NCBI GenBank assembly: GCA_002492525.1
Contig: DKZA01000038.1
Coordinates: forward strand, 667 to 63,173
Direction of reading: 5' to 3'
Length of the DNA: 62,507 nt
Origin: Lachnospiraceae bacterium UBA7086
Lineage (GTDB): Bacteria > Bacillota > Clostridia > Lachnospirales > Lachnospiraceae
Positions 24,908 to 34,566 of the stretch are shown here, piece by piece; position 1 is the stretch's first letter, and each line of letters starts with the position of its first letter. A program made the translations under genes and the position numbers. The notes beneath the pieces are model-generated. The model saw only the letters and a list, made by a program, of their open reading frames with translations, had not been told where the DNA came from and searched no databases.

Positions 24908-26407
24908 ATGAAAACAGTTCTGATTGTGGAAAATGAAAAAGTCATACGCCAGGGAATACGGGCCATGATGCAGCGCTGCGGTGTTCCGATAGAAATGATT
25001 ATGGAATGTGGCAATGGAGAAATGGCGCTGGAAATATTACAGAGTCAGAAAGTAGACGTAATGTTTACGGAGATTTGTCTGCCCAAAATGACGGGCATAG
25101 AACTGGTACAGAAAATCAAGGATCTGCCCGACAAACCAATTGTTGTAGCCATCAGCGGGTACGCCGATTTCTCTTATGCGGTGGAAATGCTTCGCATGGG
25201 GGCGAGGGACTTTTTCTTAAAACCGTTAGAATATCAAAAAATATGCGATATTATGAAACAGTTGGAACAAGAAATTGCACAGACCAGAGAAAACAGCCGT
25301 ACAAGCAAACGTCTTGGGCATCAGCAGTTAAAATATCTGATGCTGAATGAAAAGATTACGGAAGAAGAGTTAAATATCATGCAGTCAGAGTATGAGAGCG
25401 AATTTGCGCTTCATGCTTATTATGTGTATGCGTTGAGCCAGCGGGAAAGGAAAAAGCCGGCAGAGGAGCAGTATATTTATCTGCATAACGTGGAAGGGTA
25501 CGATGTATATCTTGTATCGGATAAAAATGCAGGCATGCTTTTAAAAAATGAACTGGCCCGGGAATATGTGGGAGTCAGTTTGCAGCACAGCGGTATCCGG
25601 GAGCTGCGAATGGCTTATCAGGAAGCGGTGGCGGCAAGGCAGCAGGCCTTTTGTACAAACCGGAGGATCTGTTCGTCTGCAGAACAGAAGAAAAAGATAC
25701 CGGAGACGCTTTATGGGCAGGGGCAGAAGCTGCTCGGTGAAGAGGCCCGGATACAGAGAGTGCAGTTACTTGGTACGGATAAGGCAGAGGAACTTGTAAA
25801 GGCATGGAACGGGTTGTTTTACGCAGTCAGGAACGAATGGATCACACCAACTGAATTTATCAGGTGCATGGAGGAATTTTGGAAAGAAATCCGCAAAATC
25901 TATCGGAATGTGGTAACAGGCGAAGAGGAGAATATGAAACGGCTGTCAGACTACTATAGTTTTCCGACGCTGGCGGTATGGCAGACGGAGTTTATAGAAT
26001 GGCTGCTTGGGTTACAGGAGCGTATCAACAGCCAATATGATGGCAGCAGAAATCAGCAGAAAATCAAACGGGCGATAGAATATATCCGGAAGAATTATGA
26101 TAAAGATTTGAATATGGCGGTGGTATCCAATTATATTTCCATGAATTATTCGCTGTTCTCCTGTCTTTTTAAGGAATACACAGGCAGTAACTTTGTATAT
26201 TTCCTGAAAAATATCAGGATGGAGGAAGCTAAGAAGCTGCTTACCAAGACCGATTTACGGATTGTTGAAATCAGTGTCAAAGTCGGCTACGAGAATGAAA
26301 AGCATTTTATGAAGACATTCAAAGCAGCCTGCGGTGTATCGCCAAGCGAATACCGCAAAAATGTACAGATGCAGAATTCTCCCCTGGGAGATAAAAGCGG
26401 CGAATGA
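24908..26407 (+). CDS. YesN-type response regulator (receiver + AraC HTH) with altered phospho-site
   Basis: A 499-residue regulator with an N-terminal receiver (about 1-125), a middle region and a C-terminal AraC DNA-binding domain (about 390-490; MNYSLFSCLFKEYTGSNF and VGYENEKHFMKTFKAACGVSPSEYR). In the receiver the phospho-acceptor Asp is replaced by Glu55 (FTEICLP, codon GAG at 25070-25072), and the acidic pair is changed (VENE instead of VDDE). The conserved Lys (FLKPLE) and Ser remain. No sensor kinase is adjacent. It probably controls nearby carbohydrate genes. The Glu may mimic phosphorylation and make the protein kinase-independent (inference). Confidence 0.9.
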   Translation: MKTVLIVENEKVIRQGIRAMMQRCGVPIEMIMECGNGEMALEILQSQKVDVMFTEICLPKMTGIELVQKIKDLPDKPIVVAISGYADFSYAVEMLRMGARDFFLKPLEYQKICDIMKQLEQEIAQTRENSRTSKRLGHQQLKYLMLNEKITEEELNIMQSEYESEFALHAYYVYALSQRERKKPAEEQYIYLHNVEGYDVYLVSDKNAGMLLKNELAREYVGVSLQHSGIRELRMAYQEAVAARQQAFCTNRRICSSAEQKKKIPETLYGQGQKLLGEEARIQRVQLLGTDKAEELVKAWNGLFYAVRNEWITPTEFIRCMEEFWKEIRKIYRNVVTGEEENMKRLSDYYSFPTLAVWQTEFIEWLLGLQERINSQYDGSRNQQKIKRAIEYIRKNYDKDLNMAVVSNYISMNYSLFSCLFKEYTGSNFVYFLKNIRMEEAKKLLTKTDLRIVEISVKVGYENEKHFMKTFKAACGVSPSEYRKNVQMQNSPLGDKSGE

Positions 26408-26411
26408 TTGA

Positions 26412-28319
26412 TCAGCCGTTTTGGGCATGGTACTGCCTTTTGACCTCATACATCATTTGGTCTGCGGCGGCGAACAGTTCCTGAACGTTTTCGGATGTAA
26501 AACCGGGGGCCGGGTATGTAGAAGCATAGCCGCAGCTGCAAGAGACAGGATAGTCTTTCGTGCCCAGCTTGTTATAATTTTGCAGATAGGATGTGATGGA
26601 TTCTATGCGGTTTTGGGCGTCCTGTTCCGAAAGTCCTGCGGTCAGGATATAGAATTCATCGCCCGAAAAACGGGCGCAGATATCCCCTTCTTTGGCAGTG
26701 CTTTCTATGGCCTGCCCTAAAATCCGGATTGCAAAATCCCCCTCTTTGTGTCCGTAAGTGTCATTGATTTTTTTCAGACCATTCATATCAATCATAAAGA
26801 CGGTAAGCGGAAGATGATCTGAAATGGCCCGGCTTAAGAGCGGGTCTTCCAGATGATTGTAGCCGTGCTTGTTATAAAGCCCGGTCAAGGCATCTTTCAT
26901 ATAGATTTCTTCCAGATGACTGACCAGCATACCGGTGCGTTTGGCCTCGTAAATGCCTTGCAGCATCTGGTTGATATTCATCTGCCACTGGACCAGCCGA
27001 AAATGGCAGTCAATCTGATTGTCTTCATAAGCCAGGGCTATATAGCCGAATTTTCTGTCCTCAAAAAATAACGGCATATAAATATAGGCGCAGTCGGAAT
27101 CATCATAGATATAATCCGGCAGCAGATTGGTTTTGCGATAACTACATTCCGGCAGACGTCTGCCGTTTTTTAAGGCAAATTTAAGTAAAATCGTATCGGT
27201 ATCCTTTTTGTGTTCCTCATGATTGGTGAGAGCGAGGATGTGGCTGGACAGGGAATCCCAGTCGGAGTAGAGACAGAGATAAAATTCCTGACAGTGTTCG
27301 ATTTGGAGAACAAACTGCTCTAACAGATCCATGCCGCTGTCAAGATCGGTTATGTACTGCAGGGAGGAAGACATATTCATGGAGTCCAGAATAGAATTTT
27401 CCAGAGTTGCAATACGCTGGGAGAGATCCTGCATAAAAAAGACGGCGTTGATATTTTCGGCAGATTGGCATCCGCAGGAATTACGGAATATGGGAGCGGC
27501 CGGCAGCAGAAAGACTGAGGGCAGACTGCCGCCATGGATCAGGGTCAGCAAATTTTCTACCGAGGCGACGCCCAGTTCATATACCGGAAAGGTAACCGTA
27601 GTGAGCATGGGAGAAGTATTTTGCCCTTCCAGAGTATCATCGCAGCCGGTAATGGCGATGTCCTCCGGAATCCGGTAACCGGCCAGGAGCGCGGCGGCAA
27701 GAAATAACAGGGCCAGGCGGTCGTTGTAACATACCACTGCTTCCGGGGGAGTTGTCTGACAGAAAAAGGCAAGTGCGTCCTTGACGTCAGACGGGTCATA
27801 CTTACAATGGTAAATATCATTTGTGCCGGCTGTTTTACCGGCTTTCTTCAAAGCTTCAAGATAATGTTTTTCACGCATCCCGGAGAAGCCGGGCTCTTCC
27901 AGGCAGCCTAAATAGCACACGCGGGAAGCGTGATGTTTCGTGAGAAAATGGGTGGTAAGTGTTGCAGCCATAGAATTGTTTTCCAGGGAGACCGCAGGAA
28001 AATGATTATCCGATACGGCAATCTCCACAATCGGACACGGAAGGGAGTTTAGCCTGTTTAGGATGTTTTGTTTTAATTCAGAGGAAATATAAGTATCGGA
28101 AGCAAAGATAATACCGTCAAAACTCTCATAATTGGGAATTTGCAGAATACATTCTTCCCCCACCTCATAGGCGCCGAGGTTTTCGCCGTCAAGAGAAGTG
28201 AAAATCTCGGCAGTATATCCATATTCTAACGCTTTGTCAATGATTCCCTGACAAACGCCCTGTTGATAAACTCCAAATATATGAGAAATAAATACACCGA
28301 TTTTTTTGGCATGATACAT
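26412..28319 (-). CDS. Diguanylate cyclase with LacI-type ligand-binding sensor
   Basis: A 635-residue cytoplasmic protein. Residues about 1-280 match the periplasmic-binding-like sensor of LacI/GalR regulators (KKIGVFISHIFGVYQQGV, DGIIFASDTYI, GCDDT, SPMLTTVTFPVYELG) but lack the HTH. A GAF-like middle region follows (about 300-450). The C-terminal GGDEF domain (about 460-630) carries DALTGLYNKHGYN, MIDMNGLKKINDTYGH and FSGDEFYIL, an active-type signature with Ser at the first Gly. It should make c-di-GMP in response to an intracellular ligand, probably a sugar. The ATG at 28319 is chosen with AGGAGG upstream; a TTG at 28325 is possible. It converges on the AraC-type regulator gene, 4 bp apart. 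Confidence 0.85.
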   Translation of the reverse strand: MYHAKKIGVFISHIFGVYQQGVCQGIIDKALEYGYTAEIFTSLDGENLGAYEVGEECILQIPNYESFDGIIFASDTYISSELKQNILNRLNSLPCPIVEIAVSDNHFPAVSLENNSMAATLTTHFLTKHHASRVCYLGCLEEPGFSGMREKHYLEALKKAGKTAGTNDIYHCKYDPSDVKDALAFFCQTTPPEAVVCYNDRLALLFLAAALLAGYRIPEDIAITGCDDTLEGQNTSPMLTTVTFPVYELGVASVENLLTLIHGGSLPSVFLLPAAPIFRNSCGCQSAENINAVFFMQDLSQRIATLENSILDSMNMSSSLQYITDLDSGMDLLEQFVLQIEHCQEFYLCLYSDWDSLSSHILALTNHEEHKKDTDTILLKFALKNGRRLPECSYRKTNLLPDYIYDDSDCAYIYMPLFFEDRKFGYIALAYEDNQIDCHFRLVQWQMNINQMLQGIYEAKRTGMLVSHLEEIYMKDALTGLYNKHGYNHLEDPLLSRAISDHLPLTVFMIDMNGLKKINDTYGHKEGDFAIRILGQAIESTAKEGDICARFSGDEFYILTAGLSEQDAQNRIESITSYLQNYNKLGTKDYPVSCSCGYASTYPAPGFTSENVQELFAAADQMMYEVKRQYHAQNG

Positions 28320-28358
28320 GGTCAAGATACCTCCTGTGTGGAAATACAGCTCTCTTTT

Positions 28359-28387
28359 ATTGTAAGGGAAAAGACAAAATCTTGCAA
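28359..28387 (-). promoter_or_regulatory. Promoter of the diguanylate cyclase gene
   Basis: On the minus strand TTGCAA (28387-28382) and TACAAT (28364-28359) are separated by 17 bp, giving a short leader before the ATG at 28319. Confidence 0.65.
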
Positions 28388-28413
28388 TGGTTGTTGTCTG
28401 TTTTGCATAGGTT

Positions 28414-28443
28414 TTGTGTAAGCCGTCATAGAAAGGGTATAAA
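28414..28443 (+). promoter_or_regulatory. Promoter of the CmpB-like gene
   Basis: TTGTGT at 28414-28419 and TATAAA at 28438-28443 have an 18-bp spacer, divergent from the diguanylate cyclase promoter. Confidence 0.5.
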
Positions 28444-28493
28444 CAGGTTAAAACTGGTAAATACTTATGATATTTACCGAGGGAGTCAATGGA

Positions 28494-29045
28494 ATGAAAC
28501 CAAAAGAATCAGAACCGGAGAAATGGGACTTCATGTTCTATCTGTATTTGTTTTTTATAGCTGCGGTTTTTGGATGGCTGTGGGAAGGAAGCCTTTATCT
28601 CTTTAAAGATGACGGCTATGTCAATCGTGGTTTCCTTACCGGCCCGTGGCTTCCCATCTATGGAGCAGGCGCAGTTATGTTAGAAATCCTGTTTCACAAA
28701 TGGCGGGACAGAACTTTACTGACGTTTTTGTCATCCATGCTTTTGTGTACGATACTGGAATATTTGGCAGGCTGGTACTTGGAATTGACCTGGGGAGTTA
28801 AATGGTGGGATTACAGTCAGATGAACTGGAATCTGCATGGGAGGATCTGTTTTGCCAGTAGTATTCTGTTCGGCCTGGGCGGTTCCTTTCTCGTCTGTGT
28901 GGCGGCGCCGTTGTTCCATTCTCTTTATCGAAAAATTCCCTGGAAGATCAGGCTGCGGACACTATTGACTATATTGGTCATATTTATTGCAGATGCCGCT
29001 TACAGTGCGCTTGTACCACATATGGGAAGAGGAATAACATATTAA
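28494..29045 (+). CDS. Putative ABC-transporter type IV / CmpB family membrane protein
   Basis: A 183-residue protein with about five membrane helices. Signature residues are FGWLWEGSLYLF, VNRGFLTGPWLPIYGAGA, LEYLAGWYLELTWGVKWWDYS and LHGRICFASS. The family (PF06541) is annotated as putative ABC permease, but its function is unproven. The ATG at 28494 follows GAGGGAG with 8-nt spacing. It is monocistronic between two c-di-GMP genes. The 270-bp gap after it (29046-29315) contains an IR (TAATAAG/CTTATTA near 29098) and a small hairpin (TATGGT/ACCATA), but no feature I can name. Confidence 0.85.
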   Translation: MKPKESEPEKWDFMFYLYLFFIAAVFGWLWEGSLYLFKDDGYVNRGFLTGPWLPIYGAGAVMLEILFHKWRDRTLLTFLSSMLLCTILEYLAGWYLELTWGVKWWDYSQMNWNLHGRICFASSILFGLGGSFLVCVAAPLFHSLYRKIPWKIRLRTLLTILVIFIADAAYSALVPHMGRGITY

Positions 29046-29315
29046 TGACTTTAATTTAGCTAATAAAAGAGATTAATATATAAGTTAAAATAGCCAAAAT
29101 AATAAGTGGAAATTTGTGGCTTATTACAAGAGGGAAAAGGAGCAGGCAGGATGGAAATAGCACATCTTTTGTGTTATTATTATAAATACAGACAGAAACA
29201 GACAGAATAATCTTACCGGGAAAGATTCTGCGGGTGAATATGGTGAAGGGACCATACCGCAAGATACTGTTGTGGACTGTTGTGTATTTTGGAGGATAGA
29301 TAGAAAGGGTCATTT

Positions 29316-31343
29316 ATGATGGGGTATTTAATATGGTATAGCCTGGCTGCCGTATGCGCGTTAGTCTGTGCTGTGATTGCGTACAAACAAAAAACCCGTA
29401 TGGGGGTAATCACGGGCACTATGTTCATAGTAGCAGCAGCGGTTAATCTCTCTTATTTTGCAAGAATCGGTGCTGAGACCTATTTTGCAGCGTCGATGGC
29501 CACCAGCATGTATTTTGTATTTCTGGATGTTCTGCTGTTGATTATGGTCTGTTATGTGGTGGAGTTTACACAGCCTAAGATGAATGTGTTGAAGTACAAA
29601 AGAGCGTTTTATCTGTTTACAGGTATTTTGGTATGTATAGATGCAGCATGTCTGATTGTCAATGTATTCCATGAAATCTTGCTTCGTTATCAATACCATG
29701 ATGACAGTATATATGCGATTCCTTATATGTATGAGGCAAAACCGGCGTTTTATTTTCATACGAGTATGGTATGCCTGTTAGTCGGCGTTGCCATTTTTGT
29801 TCTGGTCTACAAGACGCTCAGTATTCCCAAAATGTATCGGGACAGATACAGGAACAGTCTTTTGTGGATGATGGCGGTGGTGGGGCTCTTTGCCTTCTAT
29901 ATGACGGGATATTTAAAATTCAGTGTGGATGTGACAGTACTGGTATATGGGTTCAGCTGTCCATTTGTCTATATGAATACCTTTGATTATGCCTCCAAAA
30001 GTATGCTGAATACGACCCGCAAAATGATTCTCGAATATATGGGCAATCCCATGGTTCTTTTTGATTATGAGGGTTATGTGACAGATACCAACAAGGACAT
30101 GCGCGATCTTTTCCCGATTCTGAATAATAGAGAGCGCAGGATCAGCATGATGGATTTTATCCAGATCGGTGCTTTCAGAGAACTGCAGAATACCAACACA
30201 AACCAGACGTTTGAGTGGGACAATCCGGGAGAGACGGGCGCAAGAGTATATCACTGTGATTTCAGCTGCCTGAAGGATGAGAAGGGAAGAGATATCGGTA
30301 ATCTGCTGATTTTAAAAAACAAGGAAGTGGAGCGGGATATGCTCACACAGCTGTATTCCAGGAACAGTTTTTACAACAGACTGGAGAAAATACAATCCTG
30401 CGGTATTTATCCGTTGACCGTGGTGGTCTGTAATGCCAACGGAATCGGGCTTGTCAATGATGTCTATGGTTGGGGCAAGGGCAATAAACTGCTTAAGAAA
30501 GCGGCGGATCTTCTGCGGGAAAATCTGCCCAAAGAAACCATCCTTGCCAGACTTGAGGACGGGGATATGGCGGCAGGACTGATAGAGGCGGAACAGGAGT
30601 ACGCAGTCCGTCTGTTTGAGAATATCAAAGAACAGTATCGCAAGGATAATGATACCGGTATCAATACAGATCTGGAATATGGTATTGCCGTAATCAGGGA
30701 TAATACCAAGAGCATCGAGGAGGCGGTCAGGGAAGCCGGGCAGAGTATGCGTACGAAGAAACTGATGAACCGGTCTTCTCAGAAGAGTTCCCTGTTAGAC
30801 TCCCTCACACAGACGCTGACAGAGAGTGACTACGAGACAGAGGAGCACGTGGAGCGGACGAAAGAGATGGCGACCAGACTGGGACGGGCTTTAAATCTTT
30901 CAGATGTGGAACTTGGCAAGCTGGCATTGTTGGCCGTGCTTCATGATATTGGAAAGATTGCGATTCCTCATTCTATTTTAGCCAAACCGGGTAAGCTGAC
31001 AGAGGCGGAGTGGGAGATTATGAAGACGCACACGGAGAAAGGATATCGGATTGCCAGTGCATCTAAGGAGTTACAGCCGATCGGGGAGTTTATTCTGCAC
31101 CATCATGAAAGATGGGATGGCGGCGGATATCCGGGCGGATTGGCGAAGGAGGAAATCCCGCTTCTTTCAAGAATTATTACGGTGGTGGATTCTCACGATG
31201 TGATGGTGCATGACAGACCGTATCACAAAGCGATGAGCCAGGAAGCGGCAGTGGAAGAACTTCGCCGTTGTGCCGGGGCACAATTTGATCCCCATTTGGT
31301 GGATGTGTTCCTGGGAGTTTTGGAGGAGCAGAAGGTGTCGTGA
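29316..31343 (+). CDS. Membrane HD-GYP c-di-GMP phosphodiesterase with degenerate GGDEF
   Basis: A 675-residue protein. Residues 1-225 form seven hydrophobic helices like the N-terminal 7TM region of some histidine kinases. A PAS-like segment (about 235-330) and a GGDEF-like domain (about 335-480) follow; in the latter the active motif is replaced by LEDGDM, so cyclase activity is unlikely. The C-terminal HD-GYP domain (about 500-670) is intact, with LHDIGKIAIP, HHHERWDGGGYPGG and DRPYHKAMS. It should degrade c-di-GMP, opposing the cyclase gene 1 kb upstream. The ligand of the 7TM part is unknown. Confidence 0.9.
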   Translation: MMGYLIWYSLAAVCALVCAVIAYKQKTRMGVITGTMFIVAAAVNLSYFARIGAETYFAASMATSMYFVFLDVLLLIMVCYVVEFTQPKMNVLKYKRAFYLFTGILVCIDAACLIVNVFHEILLRYQYHDDSIYAIPYMYEAKPAFYFHTSMVCLLVGVAIFVLVYKTLSIPKMYRDRYRNSLLWMMAVVGLFAFYMTGYLKFSVDVTVLVYGFSCPFVYMNTFDYASKSMLNTTRKMILEYMGNPMVLFDYEGYVTDTNKDMRDLFPILNNRERRISMMDFIQIGAFRELQNTNTNQTFEWDNPGETGARVYHCDFSCLKDEKGRDIGNLLILKNKEVERDMLTQLYSRNSFYNRLEKIQSCGIYPLTVVVCNANGIGLVNDVYGWGKGNKLLKKAADLLRENLPKETILARLEDGDMAAGLIEAEQEYAVRLFENIKEQYRKDNDTGINTDLEYGIAVIRDNTKSIEEAVREAGQSMRTKKLMNRSSQKSSLLDSLTQTLTESDYETEEHVERTKEMATRLGRALNLSDVELGKLALLAVLHDIGKIAIPHSILAKPGKLTEAEWEIMKTHTEKGYRIASASKELQPIGEFILHHHERWDGGGYPGGLAKEEIPLLSRIITVVDSHDVMVHDRPYHKAMSQEAAVEELRRCAGAQFDPHLVDVFLGVLEEQKVS

Positions 31344-31353
31344 GAAAATGGAA

Positions 31354-31382
31354 TTGACAAAAATGCAGTAATTGTCTATAGT
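31354..31382 (+). promoter_or_regulatory. Promoter of the valS T-box transcript
   Basis: A near-consensus sigma-A promoter: TTGACA at 31354-31359, 17-bp spacer and TATAGT at 31377-31382. Confidence 0.85.
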
Positions 31383-31388
31383 AATAGT

Positions 31389-31699
31389 TGCAGTGGAAAC
31401 AGGCTGCTTTGAATTGTATGAATAGAAAGGCGATGACAGAGAAGAGTACACAATCTCCGCCGTCAGAGAGAGAAATCGGAGGCTGCGAGGTTTCTTCGGA
31501 GAGGAATTGTGGAAGGTGGCTCTTAAGCTGGTGTGCTGAAAGGTCCGGATAGATGCGGACGGCAGTAAGTGCATACGCTTTATCCCCGTTAAAGGATAGA
31601 ATCATAGGCTGTGGATATCAGCTGTGATTTGGTGAGTGATAAATAAAGGTGGTACCGCGTGTTTGCGCCCTTTGCCAGAATATGGCAGAGGGCGTTTGT
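31389..31699 (+). promoter_or_regulatory. T-box leader (valine) with terminator/antiterminator
   Basis: This tRNA-sensing leader fills the 388-bp gap before valS. The T-box sequence AAAGGTGGTACCGCG is at 31645-31659. The terminator stem CGCCCTTTGCCA (31666-31677) / TGGCAGAGGGCG (31683-31694) follows. Stem I shows the GATGA kink-turn motif (31432-31436), an AGTA (31446-31449), and CACAAT pairing with ATTGTG. Between ATTGTG and CTCTT the 3' loop reads GAAGGTGG, so the likely specifier is GUG (31516-31518), a Val codon. Uncharged tRNA-Val would stabilise the antiterminator and switch on valS. Confidence 0.93.
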
Positions 31700-31731
31700 G
31701 CGCTTATATCAGATCAAAAGGAGGAAACAAC

Positions 31732-34428
31732 ATGAGCAGAGAACTGGCCAAAACCTATGACCCTAAGGGCATAGAAGAAAGACTGTATCAGAAATGGATG
31801 GACAACAAATATTTCCACGCTGAAGTGGATAAGACAAAGACGCCTTTTACGATCGTCATTCCTCCGCCGAATATTACAGGGCAGCTTCATATGGGACATG
31901 CGCTGGATAACACCATGCAGGATATTCTGATTCGCTATAAGAGGATGCAGGGATACAATGCGCTCTGGCAGCCGGGCACGGATCATGCCTCCATTGCTAC
32001 GGAGGTAAAGATCATTGAAAAGCTGAAAGAGGAAGGGATTGATAAGAATGATCTCGGCCGGGAAGGTTTTTTGGAGAGGGCCTGGGACTGGAAGAAAGAG
32101 TACGGCGGCAGGATTGTCTCTCAGCTTAAGAAGCTGGGATCTTCCTGTGATTGGGACAGAGAACGTTTTACCATGGACGAGGGCTGTAATAAGGCGGTCA
32201 CGGAAGTGTTCTGTAAGATGCATCAAAAAGGCTGGATTTATAAGGGAAGCCGTATCATCAACTGGTGCCCGGTATGTAATACTTCTATTTCCGATGCGGA
32301 GGTGGAGTATGAAGAGCAGGCAGGACATTTCTGGCATATCAAATATCCGTTGGTAGATGAAAACGGACAGCCCAGCAAGACGGAGTTTTTGGAGTTTGCC
32401 ACCACCCGTCCGGAGACCATGTTGGGTGATACGGCGGTTGCGGTGAATCCCAACGATGAAAGATATACTTATTTAAAAGGAAGACAGGTCTGGCTGCCGA
32501 TCGTCAATAAGGCGATCCCGGTGGTGGAAGATGATTATGTGGACATGGAGTTCGGGACAGGCGTTGTAAAGATTACGCCGGCCCATGACCCCAATGACTT
32601 TGAGGTAGGCAAGCGTCATAATCTGCCGGAAGTAAATATTATGAATGATGACGCTACCATCAATGCAAACGGCGGCAAATACGAAGGACTGGACCGCTAT
32701 GAGGCAAGAAAGAGGATCGTGGAAGAACTGGAACAGGAAGGGCTTCTGGTACGTATTGAGGATTATACGCATAATGTAGGAACCCATGACCGCTGTAAGA
32801 CTACGATTGAACCGCTGATTAAGAAACAATGGTTCGTGAAGATGGATGAATTGATTAAACCGGCGGTGGAAGCAGTGAAAAATGGTGAGATTAAACTGAT
32901 TCCGGAACGTATGGAGAAGATTTATTATAACTGGACGGACAATATCCGCGATTGGTGTATCAGCAGACAGCTTTGGTGGGGGCACAGGATTCCGGCATAC
33001 TATTGTGACGAGTGCGGTGAAATTGTAGTGGCGGATAAAGCGCCTGACGTATGCCCCAAATGTGGGGGTAAGCATTTTACCCAGGATCCGGACACACTGG
33101 ACACATGGTTTTCTTCCGCACTATGGCCTTTCTCCACACTGGGCTGGCCCGAGCAGACGGAGGATCTTTCTTATTTCTATCCCACGGACGTACTGGTGAC
33201 CGGTTATGATATCATCTTTTTCTGGGTCATCCGTATGATTTTCTCAGGATATGAGCAGATGGGGGAGAGACCCTTTAAGACCGTGTTGTTCCATGGCCTG
33301 GTGAGAGATTCCCAGGGGCGCAAGATGAGTAAATCCCTGGGGAACGGCATCGATCCATTGGAGATTATCGACCAGTACGGCGCAGATGCCTTAAGACTGA
33401 CGTTGATTACCGGTAATGCGCCCGGCAATGATATGCGTTTCTACTATGAGAGAGTGGAGGCCAGCCGTAACTTTGCCAATAAGGTCTGGAACGCTTCCCG
33501 TTTCATTATGATGAATATGGATCAGGAAGAGGAAAAGACCGGGAGACGCGGCTGGGAGGTTTCTTATGACGAGATAAAGGATAGTCTGTATCCGGTGGAT
33601 AAATGGATCCTTTCTAAACTGAATACGCTTGTGAAAGAAGTGACGGACAATATGGACAGTTTTGAACTGGGTATTGCCGTGCAGAAAGTATATGACTTTA
33701 TCTGGGATGAGTTCTGTGACTGGTATATTGAGATGGTGAAGCCCAGGCTCTACAGTACTGCAGCCGGGGAGGAAAAGGGAAAGCAGGCTGCGCTTTGGAC
33801 GCTGCAGAATGTATTGATTGATGCATTGAAGCTTCTGCATCCTTATATGCCGTTTATTACAGAGGAGATTTTCTGTACCCTGCAGGGAGCGGAAGAGTCT
33901 ATTATGATTTCCAGGTGGCCTGTTTATCAGGATGACAGACAGTACACCAAAGAAGAGACGGCGATTGAGTTAATGAAAGAGGCCGTGCGCGGCATCCGTA
34001 ACGTAAGAACACAGATGAATGTGGCGCCGGGCAGAAAAGCGGCCGTGTATGTGGTCAGCGATAAGGAAGAAGTAAGGCAGATCTTTACGGAGGGAAAACA
34101 GTTCTTCACCGCACTGGCGGCGGCTTCCGATGTGACCGTTCAGGCAGATAAGAGCGGCATTGCGGACAGTGCCGTGTCGGTGGTGATTCCCAATGCCACA
34201 GTCTATATTCCCTTCGAGGAACTGGTGGACATTGCCCAGGAGATTGAGCGTCTTTCTAAAGAGCAGAAACGTCTGGAAGGCGAACTTGCCAGAGTAAAGG
34301 GGATGCTCGGCAACGAGAAATTCTTATCCAAAGCGCCGGAACAGAAAGTGGCCGAAGAGCGTGCCAAACTGGAGAAATATACCCAGATGATGGCGCAGGT
34401 GCAGGAACGCCTTGCACAACTTAGATAA
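31732..34428 (+). CDS. valS: Valyl-tRNA synthetase
   Basis: An 898-residue class Ia aminoacyl-tRNA synthetase that charges tRNA-Val. Motifs: PPPNITGQLHMGHA (HIGH), TTRPETMLGD in the editing domain, WCISRQLWWGHRIPAYYC, GRKMSKSLGNGIDP (KMSKS) and a C-terminal coiled coil (about 830-898). CxxC pairs (CDECG, CPKCGG) near 425-445 are typical of clostridial ValRS. The ATG at 31732 has GGAGG 7 nt upstream. The gene is controlled by the upstream T-box. Confidence 0.98.
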   Translation: MSRELAKTYDPKGIEERLYQKWMDNKYFHAEVDKTKTPFTIVIPPPNITGQLHMGHALDNTMQDILIRYKRMQGYNALWQPGTDHASIATEVKIIEKLKEEGIDKNDLGREGFLERAWDWKKEYGGRIVSQLKKLGSSCDWDRERFTMDEGCNKAVTEVFCKMHQKGWIYKGSRIINWCPVCNTSISDAEVEYEEQAGHFWHIKYPLVDENGQPSKTEFLEFATTRPETMLGDTAVAVNPNDERYTYLKGRQVWLPIVNKAIPVVEDDYVDMEFGTGVVKITPAHDPNDFEVGKRHNLPEVNIMNDDATINANGGKYEGLDRYEARKRIVEELEQEGLLVRIEDYTHNVGTHDRCKTTIEPLIKKQWFVKMDELIKPAVEAVKNGEIKLIPERMEKIYYNWTDNIRDWCISRQLWWGHRIPAYYCDECGEIVVADKAPDVCPKCGGKHFTQDPDTLDTWFSSALWPFSTLGWPEQTEDLSYFYPTDVLVTGYDIIFFWVIRMIFSGYEQMGERPFKTVLFHGLVRDSQGRKMSKSLGNGIDPLEIIDQYGADALRLTLITGNAPGNDMRFYYERVEASRNFANKVWNASRFIMMNMDQEEEKTGRRGWEVSYDEIKDSLYPVDKWILSKLNTLVKEVTDNMDSFELGIAVQKVYDFIWDEFCDWYIEMVKPRLYSTAAGEEKGKQAALWTLQNVLIDALKLLHPYMPFITEEIFCTLQGAEESIMISRWPVYQDDRQYTKEETAIELMKEAVRGIRNVRTQMNVAPGRKAAVYVVSDKEEVRQIFTEGKQFFTALAAASDVTVQADKSGIADSAVSVVIPNATVYIPFEELVDIAQEIERLSKEQKRLEGELARVKGMLGNEKFLSKAPEQKVAEERAKLEKYTQMMAQVQERLAQLR

Positions 34429-34566
34429 TTCCGTCAGGAAATTTGCTTTTTGGGGGTGGAAAAGTGCAAAGATTTGGTGTAGAGTTATATATAAGGGTAT
34501 TTTCGGTACATTTTTCGGTAGAATAGTAAATGACATAGGTGTCATGAAGAAAAGGGGGTGAGTCAC

